From Isoptericola sp. AK164 (GTDB lineage: Bacteria; Actinomycetota; Actinomycetes; Actinomycetales; Cellulomonadaceae): 64,000 bases of DNA. A model generated the notes under the pieces. It was not told the DNA's origin. It was given only the letters and a program-made list of their open reading frames with translations, and ran no database searches. Every line of letters starts with the position of its first letter. The first letter of the stretch is position 1. Location of the stretch: positions 1,798,001 through 1,862,000 of the forward strand of contig NZ_CP119106.1 in the NCBI RefSeq assembly GCF_029643425.1. The letters are read 5' to 3'. This document shows positions 42,243-56,056 of the stretch, one piece after another. The position numbers and the translations under genes are program-made.

Positions 42243-42965
42243 ATGGCGCGTGAGCACCGCCGCGAGGGCGCGGCGAGCGGGACGAGGATCACGCCGGCGG
42301 CGGTCGGGCTCGTGGGCGTCGTGCTCGTGGCGGGTGCGTGCTCCGGACCCGAGGAGGCGTTCGCCGAGCCGATGGCGGAGCACGCCCTGTTCGACGACGT
42401 CGCGTTCTCGCCGACGTCCCTCACCGCCACGCTCCCCCAGGTGACCTACCGCGACGGCTCGTCCGCCACGACGTTCTCGGACCTCGTCGTGGCCGGCGAG
42501 ATCACCGGTTGGCAGCGCGGGCGGGCCACCGACTGGTCCACGGACGGCGGGCGCGAGGTCGCCTGGTCCGGCGACGCCGACAGCCGCGAGGTCGTCGTGG
42601 CACTGGAGGTCGACGAGGTCGTGGCGGCAGGGGACGACGACCTGGACGGCGTCGACGTCGCGCCCGGGGACACGATCGAGGTGGTGGCCACGCTGGGCGG
42701 GGACGCCGACGCCGCGGGCGACGCGCTGGCCGGGCTCGGCGACGTCGTCGTCCTGGTCGCCCACGGTCCCGGGGAGCACCGGGACGAGTGGTGGGTCGGC
42801 CTGGGCGGGATCCTGCTCGGCGACCTGGACGACGGCGACCTCACCTGGCCCGTGCTCGAGGCCGCCGGTGGGGACCTCGATGTGCGCGACGACGTCGCCG
42901 ACCTGGACGCGTTGCGTCGCGCCGCCGAGGCCGCCCCGCGGACGATCGCCGTCGGCGACTCCTGA
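42243..42965 (+). CDS. Lipoprotein, family A (paralogue of 24015-24725)
   Basis: 240 residues. The signal ITPAAVGLVGVVLVAGAC ends in lipobox VAGAC. No known domain is recognised. The segments VVAGEITGWQRG, REVAWSGDAD, VALEVDEVVAAG and LLGDLDDGDLTWPVLEAA correspond in order to blocks of the lipoprotein at 24 kb, so both belong to one family of secreted proteins. It is inserted between priA/HAD and fmt, on the opposite strand to its neighbours. Confidence 0.8.
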   Translation: MAREHRREGAASGTRITPAAVGLVGVVLVAGACSGPEEAFAEPMAEHALFDDVAFSPTSLTATLPQVTYRDGSSATTFSDLVVAGEITGWQRGRATDWSTDGGREVAWSGDADSREVVVALEVDEVVAAGDDDLDGVDVAPGDTIEVVATLGGDADAAGDALAGLGDVVVLVAHGPGEHRDEWWVGLGGILLGDLDDGDLTWPVLEAAGGDLDVRDDVADLDALRRAAEAAPRTIAVGDS

Positions 42966-42980
42966 GCCGGCGGGCGGCTC

Positions 42981-43610
42981 TCAGTCCGCCACGGGCAGCC
43001 CGAGGTCCGCGAGCGCCCGACGCAGCGCGGGCGTGCCGGTGAAGTGCACGGCGTGGAAGCCGACCTCCCGGGCGGCACGGACGTTGCGCAGCGTGTCGTC
43101 GACGAAGACGGTGCGGGCGGGGGCCACGTCGAAGCGCTCGGCGGCGAGGCGGAAGATCGCCGGGTCGGGTTTGGCCAGTCCGACGCGTCCGGAGACGAGC
43201 ACGTCGCGCAGCAGCCCGATGGCGGGGGCGGCGGGCTCGGCGGCGTCGAAGGTGTCGGCGGCCCAGTTGGTCAGCCCGTACAGCGGCACCCCGGTGGCGT
43301 GCAGCTCGGCGACGAGCTCGGCCGACCCGGGCACGGGCCCTGCCGCCAGGGTGCCGGCGTAGTCGCGGGCGTACCGGGCCGCCATCGGGGCCAGCTCGGG
43401 CCGGGTGGCCTCCAGGTGGGCGACGGCCTCGGCCCAGGTGCGCCCGGCGTCCTGGGCGTGGTTGAAGGCCGGGAAGTCGACGGCGTCCATCCACCGGTCC
43501 ACCTCGACCCGGTCGAGACCGGCGAAGGCACCGTACGGGTCCCAGCCGACCAGCACGTTGCCGAGGTCGTAGACCACGGCGTCCACGGCGGGGCGGGCGG
43601 CAGCGGGCAT
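42981..43610 (-). CDS. HAD-family hydrolase (YihX-like)
   Basis: 209 residues from ATG at 43610, overlapping the priA stop by one base (TGATG). The first motif is VVYDLGNVLVGWDP, the DLGNV variant of HAD phosphatases close to YihX, where the second acidic residue is replaced by glycine. YGLTNWAAD holds the second motif, and GLAKPDPAIF with VFVDDTLRNVRAAREVGFHAV the third and fourth. It is likely a sugar phosphate phosphatase. Coupling to priA is positional only. Confidence 0.88.
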   Translation of the reverse strand: MPAAARPAVDAVVYDLGNVLVGWDPYGAFAGLDRVEVDRWMDAVDFPAFNHAQDAGRTWAEAVAHLEATRPELAPMAARYARDYAGTLAAGPVPGSAELVAELHATGVPLYGLTNWAADTFDAAEPAAPAIGLLRDVLVSGRVGLAKPDPAIFRLAAERFDVAPARTVFVDDTLRNVRAAREVGFHAVHFTGTPALRRALADLGLPVAD

Positions 43611-45838
43611 CAGAGCATCTCCTGGGGGTCGACCTGGACACGGACGGTGCCGCCCTCGCGGCGGGCGGAGCGCACGGCCAGCGAGGCGCGCAGCTGGGCG
43701 GCGAGCTCGGCACCGGCGGCCGGGGGCACGCGCACCACGACGCGCACGCGGGCCTCGAGACGGTCGTCGACGGGCAGCTCCACGGGTCCGAGCACCGTCT
43801 CGGGCGTGGCGAGCTCGACGCGGTCGACGACGGCGCGCACGGCGTCGGCGTCGCCGGTCACCGCGGCGATGCGCACGGCGGGCGGCAGGTCGAGCTCGCG
43901 GCGCTCGTCGAGCTCGCGCTCGGCCAGGCCGGCCGGGTCGAACCGCACCAGCGCGCCGGTGGGTGCGGGGGCGGCGTCCCCGACCAGCAGCACCTGACCG
44001 TCCGGTCCCGGGCGCACGAGCGCGGCCGCGGCGATCCAGCGGTGCAGGGCGCGGGTGGCCATCGCCAGGTCGGTGCCGGCCGTGGCGGTCGCGGCGTCGA
44101 GCAGCAGCGCGGCGGCGTACCCGTCCTCGGCCACGGGTTCGGCGCCCGGGGTGGCCACCACGAGTGCGGGGTCGGCGGCCACGCTCGCCAGGATGCCTCC
44201 GGGGGCCGAGGACGCCGAGACCCGCACGGGCACACCGGCGAATGCGCGGCCCAGCTCCTCGGCGGTGCGTTCGGACCCCACGCGCACGGCGCGCACCCGG
44301 TCGTGACCGCACTCCTCGCAGCGCCAGGCGCCCGCCAGGCGTCCGCACCAGGTGCACTGGGGGATGCCGCGCGCCCCGCGCAGGCCGAGCGGCCCGTGGC
44401 AGTGCGTGCAGCGGGCGGCGGTGCGGCAGGCGGCGCACGCCACCACCGGCAGGTAGCCGGTACGCGGCACCTGGACGAGCACCGGACCGCGCTCCAGGGC
44501 CGCCCGGGCGGTGCGCCAGGCAGCCGTGGGCAGCCGGGCGGCGGCGCCGGGCCCCTCGGCGGCGAGCTCGACCGACGTCAGGGCCCGCCCGCGCGGGGCG
44601 CGCGAGCGCACCACGTCGCGCGTCGCGGCGATCTCGGCCGCCCAGCCGCGCGCCAGCATCGCCTGGGCCTGCACGGTCCGGCCGGGCGAACCCAGCAGGA
44701 ACCCGGCACCCTCGGCCTCGGAGCGCATCGCGAGGACCTCGCGGGCCGCCGGGTAGGGGGCGTGCGGCTCGTCGAGGGTCTCCTCGCCGTCGCCCCACAG
44801 CACGACCAGCCCCAGGTCCGGCACGGGGGCGAACATCGCCGCCCGGGTACCCACGATCACCGACGCCAGGCCGTGCCGGGCGTGCAGGAACGCGCGGTAG
44901 CGCGGTGCCGGACCGTCGTCGGCCTGCAGCCGGCGCACCGCGTCGACCCCGGCGGCCGCCAGCGCCGCGCACACGCGCTCGACGTCGCGGGCGTCCGGCG
45001 CCACGACCAGGGCGCGCCGTCCGCCGGCCAGGGTGGCGCGCACCGCCTCGGCGATCGCGGCGGCCCAGTGCGGGACGCGCGCCGTGGCCTCCTGCCCGGC
45101 GGGCGCCTGCAGCCCCGGCAGCGGGCTCCACACCGCCCGGGGGGCCTGGCCGCCCAGCAGGTGGCGGCAGAAGGCCTCCCCGGTGCGGTAGGGCGCCCAC
45201 ACGTCCGGCCAGCCCTCGCCGCCGGGGGGCGACGGCGGCGGCACCACGGGTGCGCCGGCCGTCGCCGACGCGGCAGCCCCGTCCTGCCCGGCGTCGTCGG
45301 CGTCGTCGGCGTCGGCCGTCTCGTCCGCCACGGCAGCCGCCTCGTCGGGGGCCGCGGCCCGCTCGGCCAGGTCGGCGAGCACCTCGGCCTCGACGCGGGC
45401 GTGCCGCGGCGGCACGGCCAGGCGCAGCACGTCGGCGACGGTGCCGGCGTAGCGGGCGGCGACCCGGCGGGCCAGGTCGAGCACCTCCGGGGTCAGCACC
45501 GGGTCGGGCGAGACGACGCGGCGCAGCGGCTGCAGCCGGCCCTCGTGCTCGGAGGTCGCGGCCCGGGCGACGACGAACCCGGCCACGTCCTGCGGGCCGA
45601 ACCGGGTGCGCACCCGCACCCCGGGCACCGCGTCGTCGGCCAGCGCCGCCGGCACCAGGTAGTCGAACTCGCGGTCCAGGTGGGCCGGGGCCAGGTCGAG
45701 CACCACGCGGGCCACCGGGTCGACGGCGGCGGGCTCTCGGCCCGGCTTGCGCCCGGGTGCGCGGCCGCGGCGCGGGGCGGCCGGGACGTCGTCGAGCCCG
45801 AGCAGGGCGCCCTGCTCGGGCTCGTCGGGGGAGGTCAC
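43610..45838 (-). CDS. priA: Primosomal protein N' PriA, helicase motifs lost
   Basis: 742 residues from GTG at 45838. The N-terminal DNA-binding region (RVVLDLAPAHLDREFDYLVP, GVRVRTRFGPQDVAGFVV) and the zinc-binding cysteines (CAACRTAARCTHCHG, CTWCGRLAGAWRCEECGH) are clear. The Walker A (normally GxTGSGKT) is absent where ALVVAPDARDVERV follows, and the DEEH box reads GDGEETLDEPHAPYP. This is the known actinobacterial form, which is not expected to unwind DNA but may still load the replisome. An acidic/Ala-rich insertion lies near residues 160-200. It is 39 bases after metK. Confidence 0.92.
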   Translation of the reverse strand: MTSPDEPEQGALLGLDDVPAAPRRGRAPGRKPGREPAAVDPVARVVLDLAPAHLDREFDYLVPAALADDAVPGVRVRTRFGPQDVAGFVVARAATSEHEGRLQPLRRVVSPDPVLTPEVLDLARRVAARYAGTVADVLRLAVPPRHARVEAEVLADLAERAAAPDEAAAVADETADADDADDAGQDGAAASATAGAPVVPPPSPPGGEGWPDVWAPYRTGEAFCRHLLGGQAPRAVWSPLPGLQAPAGQEATARVPHWAAAIAEAVRATLAGGRRALVVAPDARDVERVCAALAAAGVDAVRRLQADDGPAPRYRAFLHARHGLASVIVGTRAAMFAPVPDLGLVVLWGDGEETLDEPHAPYPAAREVLAMRSEAEGAGFLLGSPGRTVQAQAMLARGWAAEIAATRDVVRSRAPRGRALTSVELAAEGPGAAARLPTAAWRTARAALERGPVLVQVPRTGYLPVVACAACRTAARCTHCHGPLGLRGARGIPQCTWCGRLAGAWRCEECGHDRVRAVRVGSERTAEELGRAFAGVPVRVSASSAPGGILASVAADPALVVATPGAEPVAEDGYAAALLLDAATATAGTDLAMATRALHRWIAAAALVRPGPDGQVLLVGDAAPAPTGALVRFDPAGLAERELDERRELDLPPAVRIAAVTGDADAVRAVVDRVELATPETVLGPVELPVDDRLEARVRVVVRVPPAAGAELAAQLRASLAVRSARREGGTVRVQVDPQEML

Positions 45839-45877
45839 GGCGCTATGCCATCACACGACACCGACACCTCGCCGCCC

Positions 45878-47083
<1,206 letters not shown>

Positions 47084-47148
47084 GGGGCCCAGCCTACGGT
47101 TCACACGGCGTCGGGCACGTCATCAGCACCGTCAAGTCGCTCACATCC

Positions 47149-47161
47149 TGAGATTATCTCA
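47149..47161. promoter_or_regulatory. Palindrome TGAGAT-T-ATCTCA upstream of metK
   Basis: Six-bp arms flank one central base, 66 bases before the metK start and overlapping the coaBC stop codon. The strand reading GAGATAATC contains GATAAT, a possible -10 element. It is a candidate operator or promoter of metK; no regulator is identified. Confidence 0.45.
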
Positions 47162-48394
47162 CGATGCGGTCATTCGGGTCGCCACGGCGTCCCAGATGGC
47201 GTCGGCGACCTCCCGCTTGGACCCGGCGGACTTGGCCACCGTGTCGCCGCGCTCGTCCAGCAGCGTGACCTCGTTGACCTCCGTGCCGAACCCGCGGTCC
47301 GGGCCGACGGCGTTGACCGCCAGCAGGTCGGCACCCTTGCGGCGCGCCTTGGCCCGGCCGTGCTCCAGCACGCTGCCGGTCTCGTCGCCCGTCTCGGCCG
47401 CGAAGCCGACCACGACCTGCCCGGCACGGACCCGGTCGGCGGCCAGCTCGGCCAGCACGTCCGGGTTCTCGGCCAGCTCGATCGCCGGCGGCGACTGCCC
47501 GGCGACCTTCTTGATCTTCGCTTCCGGTGCGGCCAGCGGCCGGAAGTCCGCCACCGCGGCCGCCATGACGACCGCGTCGGCCGAGGCCGCCGCCCGTCGC
47601 ACGGCGTCGCGCAGCTCGGCCGTGGTGGACACGGCCACCACGTCCACGCCGTCGGCCACCAGCGGGTCGGTCAGCGGGGCGTCCACGTGCGCCGCGACCA
47701 GGGTCACCTCGGCGCCGCGCGCGCGGGCCGCGGCCGCCAGCGCCGCGCCCTGGCGGCCGCTGGAGCGGTTGCCGATGAACCGCACGGGGTCGATCGGCTC
47801 ACGGGTGCCGCCCGCGGAGACGACCACACGACGCCCCGCCAGGTCCCGGACCCGCACCTGCTCGGCCGGGTCGGCGGCCACGGCCAGGGCGACCCGGGCG
47901 ATCTCCTCCGGCTCCGGCAGCCGGCCCGGGCCGGTGTCGGTGCCGGTCAGCCGGCCCGAGGCCGGCTCGACCACGTGCACCCCGCGGGCGCGCAGCGTCG
48001 CGACGTTGGCGCGGGTGGCCGGGTGCTCCCACATCTCGGTGTGCATCGCCGGGGCCATCACCACCGGGCAGCGCGCCACGAGCAGGCTGGAGGTGAGCAG
48101 GTCGTCCGCCCGTCCGGCGGCGGCCCGGGCGAGCAGGTCCGCCGTCGCGGGGGCGACGATCACCAGGTCGGCGCCCTGGCCGAGCGCCACGTGCTGGACG
48201 TTCTCGACGTCGTCGAACACCTCGGTGCTCACCGGCTCCCCGGAGAGCGCCTCGAAGGTCGGGGCGCCGACGAACCGCAGCGCGGCCGCCGTCGGCACCA
48301 CGCGCACGGCGTGGCCCTGCTCGCGCAGCAGGCGGAGCAGCAGCACCGCCTTGTAGGCGGCGATGCCGCCGGAGACCCCGAGCAGAATCCTCAT
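47159..48394 (-). CDS. coaBC: Bifunctional phosphopantothenoylcysteine decarboxylase/ligase CoaBC
   Basis: 411 residues. The FMN-dependent decarboxylase half has ILLGVSGGIAAYKAVLLLRLL, APATADLLARAAAGRADDLLTSSLL and VMAPAMHTEMWEHPA. The ligase half has VVSAGGTREPIDPVRFIGNRSSGRQGAALA, VVMAAAVADFRPL and KIKK, GFAAETGD. It converts phosphopantothenate with cysteine and CTP into phosphopantetheine for coenzyme A. It lies 22 bases after rpoZ in the standard actinobacterial order. Confidence 0.96.
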   Translation of the reverse strand: MRILLGVSGGIAAYKAVLLLRLLREQGHAVRVVPTAAALRFVGAPTFEALSGEPVSTEVFDDVENVQHVALGQGADLVIVAPATADLLARAAAGRADDLLTSSLLVARCPVVMAPAMHTEMWEHPATRANVATLRARGVHVVEPASGRLTGTDTGPGRLPEPEEIARVALAVAADPAEQVRVRDLAGRRVVVSAGGTREPIDPVRFIGNRSSGRQGAALAAAARARGAEVTLVAAHVDAPLTDPLVADGVDVVAVSTTAELRDAVRRAAASADAVVMAAAVADFRPLAAPEAKIKKVAGQSPPAIELAENPDVLAELAADRVRAGQVVVGFAAETGDETGSVLEHGRAKARRKGADLLAVNAVGPDRGFGTEVNEVTLLDERGDTVAKSAGSKREVADAIWDAVATRMTAS

Positions 48395-48416
48395 CGACGA
48401 CGCCTCGAGGGGTGTC

Positions 48417-48755
48417 TCAGACGATCTCGTCGCCGGCGGCGTGCTCGGACTCCGCCGTCGGGTCGGCCGGCGTGGCGGCGGTGAGTTCGCTCGGCTCCGG
48501 GGCCGGCTCGGCCGTCAGCAGGCCCTCGTTGATCTCGCGCATCGCGATCGACAGCGGCTTCTCCTGGTGACGCGCCTCGACCAGCGGGCCGACGTTCTCC
48601 AGCAGGCCCTCGTTGAGCTGGGCGTAGTAGGCGTTGATCTGGCGGGCACGCTTGGCCGCGTACAGCACGAGGCCGTACTTGGACTCGCTGTGCTGCAGCA
48701 GGTCGTCGATGGGCGGGTCGGTGATGCCGATCGGCTGCGGCGTCGTTCCTGCCAT
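48417..48755 (-). CDS. rpoZ: RNA polymerase omega subunit
   Basis: 112 residues from ATG at 48755 with GGAG eight bases upstream. [71 protein letters not shown] is the omega core that supports beta-prime assembly. The last 30 residues are an acidic/Ala tail common in actinobacteria. It lies between gmk and coaBC. Confidence 0.96.
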   Translation of the reverse strand: MAGTTPQPIGITDPPIDDLLQHSESKYGLVLYAAKRARQINAYYAQLNEGLLENVGPLVEARHQEKPLSIAMREINEGLLTAEPAPEPSELTAATPADPTAESEHAAGDEIV

Positions 48756-48830
48756 GTGTCTCACTCCAAGCAGAGGTCGGGGCCGGTGGCGAGCGCCACC
48801 GGGGAAAGGTCTGGGGTTCAGCAGGTCAGT

Positions 48831-49517
48831 CTACCGCCCGCCGTGCGAGGCCTCGGGGCGACGTCGCTCACCCCGCGCCCCGGGCACGCCGAGCAGCCCG
48901 GCCAGCTCGTCGGTGGCGCGCGTGACGTCGTCGTTGACGATGGTCACGTCGAACTCCGGCTCGGCGGCCATCTCGACCTCGGCCGTGGCCAGCCGGCGGG
49001 CGCGCTCCTCGGCGTCCTCGGTGCCACGCCCCACCAGGCGGCGCACCAGCTCCTCGGTGCTGGGGGGCGACAGGAACACGAACTGCGCGTCCAGGTCGCT
49101 GTCGCGCACCGCCTCACGGACCTGTCGCGCCCCCTGCAGGTCGATCTCGAGCAGCGTCGGACGCCCGGCGGCCAGGTGCTCCTGCACCGGCCCGCGCGGC
49201 GTGCCGTACCGGTGCCGGCCGTGCACGACCGCCCACTCGAGCATCTCGCCGTCGGCGACCATCCGGTCGAACTCCGCCGGCGAGACGAACAGGTAGTGCA
49301 CCCCGTGCTCCTCGCCCGGGCGCGGGGGCCGGGTGGTCGCGGACACCGACAGCCAGACCTCGGGGTAGCGGGCGCGGATGTCGGCCGAGACCGTCCCCTT
49401 GCCCACGGCCGTGGGCCCGGCGAGCACGGTCAACCGTGCCGGGCCTCGCGGGTCGTCGGTCTCGGCGGCGTCGCGGGGTGCCGGCACGGCGGCGGATGGT
49501 GCGGAAATCTCAGCCAA
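48831..49517 (-). CDS. gmk: Guanylate kinase
   Basis: 228 residues. [19 protein letters not shown] is the P-loop; [31 protein letters not shown] and [32 protein letters not shown] are the GMP-binding and lid regions. It phosphorylates GMP to GDP. The start overlaps the mihF stop by eight bases, so mihF-gmk are coupled. A 27-residue N-terminal extension rich in Ala/Pro precedes the kinase fold. Confidence 0.96.
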   Translation of the reverse strand: MAEISAPSAAVPAPRDAAETDDPRGPARLTVLAGPTAVGKGTVSADIRARYPEVWLSVSATTRPPRPGEEHGVHYLFVSPAEFDRMVADGEMLEWAVVHGRHRYGTPRGPVQEHLAAGRPTLLEIDLQGARQVREAVRDSDLDAQFVFLSPPSTEELVRRLVGRGTEDAEERARRLATAEVEMAAEPEFDVTIVNDDVTRATDELAGLLGVPGARGERRRPEASHGGR

Positions 49518-49821
49518 ACCTCTCGATCAGCGCCTGGGCCTGGTGCGGTCCGAGACCACGGACCCGGCGGGTCTCGGCGATCCCGATCTCTTCCATGATC
49601 GCCCGGGCCTTCACCTTACCGACTCCGGGCAGGGACTCGAGCAGGGAGACGACCTTGAGCTTGCCCACGACGTCGTCCGTCTGACCCTGCTCGATCACCT
49701 CCTTGAGCGACCCCTGGGAGTACTTCAGACGGTTCTTGATCTCGGCGCGCACCCGACGCGCCTCGGCCGCCTTCTCGAGAGCCGCCGCACGCTGTTCCGG
49801 GGTGAGGGGAGGGAGGGCCAC
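49510..49821 (-). CDS. mihF: Actinobacterial integration host factor mIHF
   Basis: 103 residues from GTG at 49821 ([23 protein letters not shown]), chosen because AGGTG lies nine bases upstream and the family starts here; GTG at 49830 is less likely. [79 protein letters not shown] carries the helix-two-turn-helix DNA-binding fold. It is a nucleoid-associated protein essential in mycobacteria and a cofactor of phage integration. Confidence 0.96.
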   Translation of the reverse strand: MALPPLTPEQRAAALEKAAEARRVRAEIKNRLKYSQGSLKEVIEQGQTDDVVGKLKVVSLLESLPGVGKVKARAIMEEIGIAETRRVRGLGPHQAQALIERFG

Positions 49822-49912
49822 GCAAGTCACCTACTCAGTCGGACCGACAGGGAGTTACTGCTCCCTCGAAAGTAGCCACGACCTGCGGAAGCGGCAATCG
49901 CAGGCGGGGCCT

Positions 49913-49926
49913 GTGGGAAAACCCAC
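49913..49926 (-). terminator. Hairpin between pyrF and mihF
   Basis: GTGGG (49913-49917) and CCCAC (49922-49926) pair around AAAA; in the leftward RNA the loop is UUUU. A second stem GGGAG/CTCCC (850-854 and 861-865 of 49 kb) lies closer to mihF. They sit in the gap after pyrF, so the first is a likely operon terminator. Confidence 0.45.
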
Positions 49927-49993
49927 CGCCGCGCGGCCCCGACATTCGGGCCGAACCGGATGCAACCGGGCGCCGCGACGGCGTCCGGGCCGG

Positions 49994-50850
49994 TCAGCGC
50001 GCCGGACGCAGCGCCGCGGTCACCTCGGCGGCCGCCGCCGCGGCCGCCCGGCGCAGCGCCGCCGCGTCCGGCCCGGCGGCCAGCACGCCGCGAGAGGACG
50101 AGGCCAGCACCTGGCCCCGCGCGGCGCCGAACACGGCCGCCAGCTCGCGCTCCCCCGCGCCCTGGGCGCCCACGCCGGGCGCCAGCAGCGGGCCGTTGAC
50201 CGCCGGCAGGTCCGTGCCCGTGGTGCGCGCCGCGTCGCCCACGGTCGCGCCGACCACGAGACCCACCGAGCCCAGCGGCCGCGCCCCCGCGTTGAGCGAC
50301 GCGGCCTGGGCCGCGACGGACGCGGCGACGCTGCGCCCGTCGGGGCCGACGGCGTGCTGGACCGCCGCCCCCTCGGGGTTGGACGTCAGGCACAGCACGA
50401 ACACCCCGCGACCCGTGGCCGCGGCCAGGTCGAGCGCCGGGCGCAGCGACCCGACCCCGAGGTACGGCGTCAGCGTGACGGCGTCGCCGGCCAGCGGCGA
50501 GGCGTCCGCGAGGAACGCCTCGGCGTAGCCGGCCATCGTCGAGCCGATGTCGCCGCGCTTGGCGTCCACGACCGTCAGGGTCCCCGCCGACCGCGCGGCG
50601 GCCAGGACGTCCTCCAGGGCCGCCAGGCCGCGCGAGCCGTGCCGCTCGAAGAAGGCCGCCTGCGGCTTGAGCGCCGCCACCCGCCCCCCGAGGGCGTCGA
50701 CGACGCGCAGCCCGAACTCGCGCACGCCGGAGGCGTCGTCCGGCAGGGACCACGCCTCCAGCAGCGCCGCGTGCGGGTCGATGCCCACGCACAGCGGACC
50801 GTGGTCGTCCATGGCCGCCGCGAGGCGGGCGCCGAACGGCGCCGGTGCGC

Positions 50851-50854
<4 letters not shown>
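49994..50854 (-). CDS. pyrF: Orotidine 5'-phosphate decarboxylase, mycobacterial type
   Basis: 286 residues from ATG at 50854, overlapping the carB stop (ATGA). [36 protein letters not shown] and [24 protein letters not shown] with the catalytic DAKRGDI lysine-aspartate set mark the type 2 (PyrF-Mtu) branch. It forms UMP from OMP and is the last step of the operon. The C-terminal 20 residues are Ala-rich. Confidence 0.95.
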
Positions 50855-54230
<3,376 letters not shown>

Positions 54231-54231
<1 letters not shown>

Positions 54232-55505
54232 CAGTTCTCCTTCTCGCCGGAGGTGGCGCCGCCCAGTGCGGCGAGCGCGCTGTCGGGGACGGCCACGGGC
54301 TGGCGGGTGGTCATGAGCTCGACGAAGCGGTCGAACAGGTAGGCGCTGTCGTGCGGCCCGGCGGCCGCCTCGGGGTGGTACTGCACCGAGAAGGCAGGCA
54401 GGTCCAGGGCGGTCAGGCCCTCGACGACCCGGTCGTTGAGGCCGACGTGGGAGACGATCACGCGCCCGTAGCGCACGTCGTCGTCCCGCTCGGCGTCGTG
54501 CGGCGCGGTGCTGACGGTCTCGACGGGGGCGTCGACGGCGAAGCCGTGGTTGTGCGCGGTGACCTCGACCTTGGTGGTCGTGCGGTCCAGGACGGGCTGG
54601 TTGATGCCGCGGTGGCCGTAGCCGAGCTTGTAGGTGCCGTAGCCGAGGGCACGGCCGAGGAGCTGGTTGCCGAAGCAGATGCCGAAGAACGGGATGCGGC
54701 GGTCCAGCACCTCGCGCAGCAGGTCGATCTCCGCGGTGGCGGCGGACGGGTCGCCGGGACCGTTGGAGAAGAACACGCCGCCGGGCGCGTCCTCGGGCAG
54801 GAGCGCGGCGACGTCGTCGAAGGTGGCCGACTGCGGCACGACGTGCACGCGCACGCCGCGCTCGGCGAGCCGGGCGGGCGTCATGGCCTTGATGCCGAGG
54901 TCGACGGCCACGACGGTGGCCACCGGCTCGGCGCCGGCGAAGTCGCCGGCGGGCTCGACGGTGTAGGTCTCGGCCGTGGAGACCTCGCGGGCCAGGTCGG
55001 CGCCGGCCATGGGCGGGGCGGCCTTGACCTCGGCGACGAGGTCGGCGACGTCGCGCTCGACGCCGTCCTCCACCAGCGCCTCGCCGGAGAAGATCCCGGC
55101 GCGCATGACCCCGAGCTCGCGCAGGTGCCGGGTCAGGAACCGGGTGTCGACGCCGGCGATGCTCACCACGTCCTGGGCGGCCAGGTCGTCGTCGAGGCTG
55201 CCGGTGGCGCGCCAGTTCGAGGGGCGCCGCGCCGGGTCGCGCAGGACGTACCCGGCGACCCAGATGCGGTGCGACTCGGGGTCGTCGGTGTTGATGCCGG
55301 TGTTGCCCACGTGCGGGGCGGTCATCACGACGATCTGGCGGTGGTAGGACGGGTCGGTGAGGGTCTCCTGGTAGCCGGTCATGCCGGTGGAGAAGACGAT
55401 CTCGCCGACGGTGGCGCCGCGGGCGCCGTAGGCGGTGCCACGGGCGACGGTGCCGTCCTCCAGGACGAGGATCGCCGGTTCGGTGCTGCGGGTGGTGGTG
55501 CTCAC
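54231..55505 (-). CDS. carA: Carbamoyl-phosphate synthase small subunit
   Basis: 424 residues from GTG at 55505 ([12 protein letters not shown]), overlapping the stop of the membrane protein as GTGA. The N-terminal CPSase domain ([42 protein letters not shown]) is followed by the class I amidotransferase domain with Cys in [32 protein letters not shown] and the His/Glu in [16 protein letters not shown]. It delivers ammonia from glutamine to CarB. Confidence 0.97.
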
Positions 55506-56056
55506 GGGTGATCCTTCGCGCTCGGCTCGGACGGGATGATGAGGGGCCGCACGGCCTCCAGGAGGCGGTCGCTGTCGGCGCGGTGACGCGTGCGCAGGCC
55601 GGTGTCGACGGTCGTGGCCTCGACGGCGCCGTCGCTCGGCACCTGCCACGTCAGCACGACCAGGCCGTCGCGGCCGACGTACTTGCCGGCCATGCCGGGC
55701 GCCGTGCCGGCGGCACGCAGCGCCGCGGCGGGCAGCAGCAGCGGCTCGGCGCCGTCCCGGTCGACGACGACGCCGCCGGCGTACACGCCGACCTCGGCGT
55801 GCGACCGGTCGCCGAGGCCGTGGGCGCCGAGGCGGGCCAGCCAGTCGCCGTGCAGCGTGCTGGAGACGTAGACGGCCTCGACCGGGCCGACGACCAGCTC
55901 GCCGAGCTCGCCCTCGGTCAGCGGCGGCTGCGGCGGGGCGGGCACGAGATGGCGGGTGCGGGTGGCCAGCCGGCGGCGGCCGGTCAGGACGAGCAGGAGC
56001 AGCGCGAGGCCGACGACGACCCAGATCGCGACGGCGACGGGCAGGGGCAGGTTCAT
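55502..56056 (-). CDS. Conserved membrane protein of the pyr operon (Rv1382-like)
   Basis: 184 residues from ATG at 56056. One N-terminal membrane helix ([22 protein letters not shown]) is followed by a soluble beta-rich domain ([84 protein letters not shown]) that resembles a PH-like fold. The function is unknown. The same kind of protein lies between pyrC and carA in other actinobacteria. It overlaps both neighbours by four bases, so it is expressed with the pathway. Confidence 0.85.
   Translation of the reverse strand: MNLPLPVAVAIWVVVGLALLLLVLTGRRRLATRTRHLVPAPPQPPLTEGELGELVVGPVEAVYVSSTLHGDWLARLGAHGLGDRSHAEVGVYAGGVVVDRDGAEPLLLPAAALRAAGTAPGMAGKYVGRDGLVVLTWQVPSDGAVEATTVDTGLRTRHRADSDRLLEAVRPLIIPSEPSAKDHP

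Noticed and set aside
47084-47158. SAM riboswitch before metK
   Set aside because: The region is only 75 bases and shows none of the SAM-I, SAM-II or SAM-IV conserved segments; only a simple palindrome is visible.
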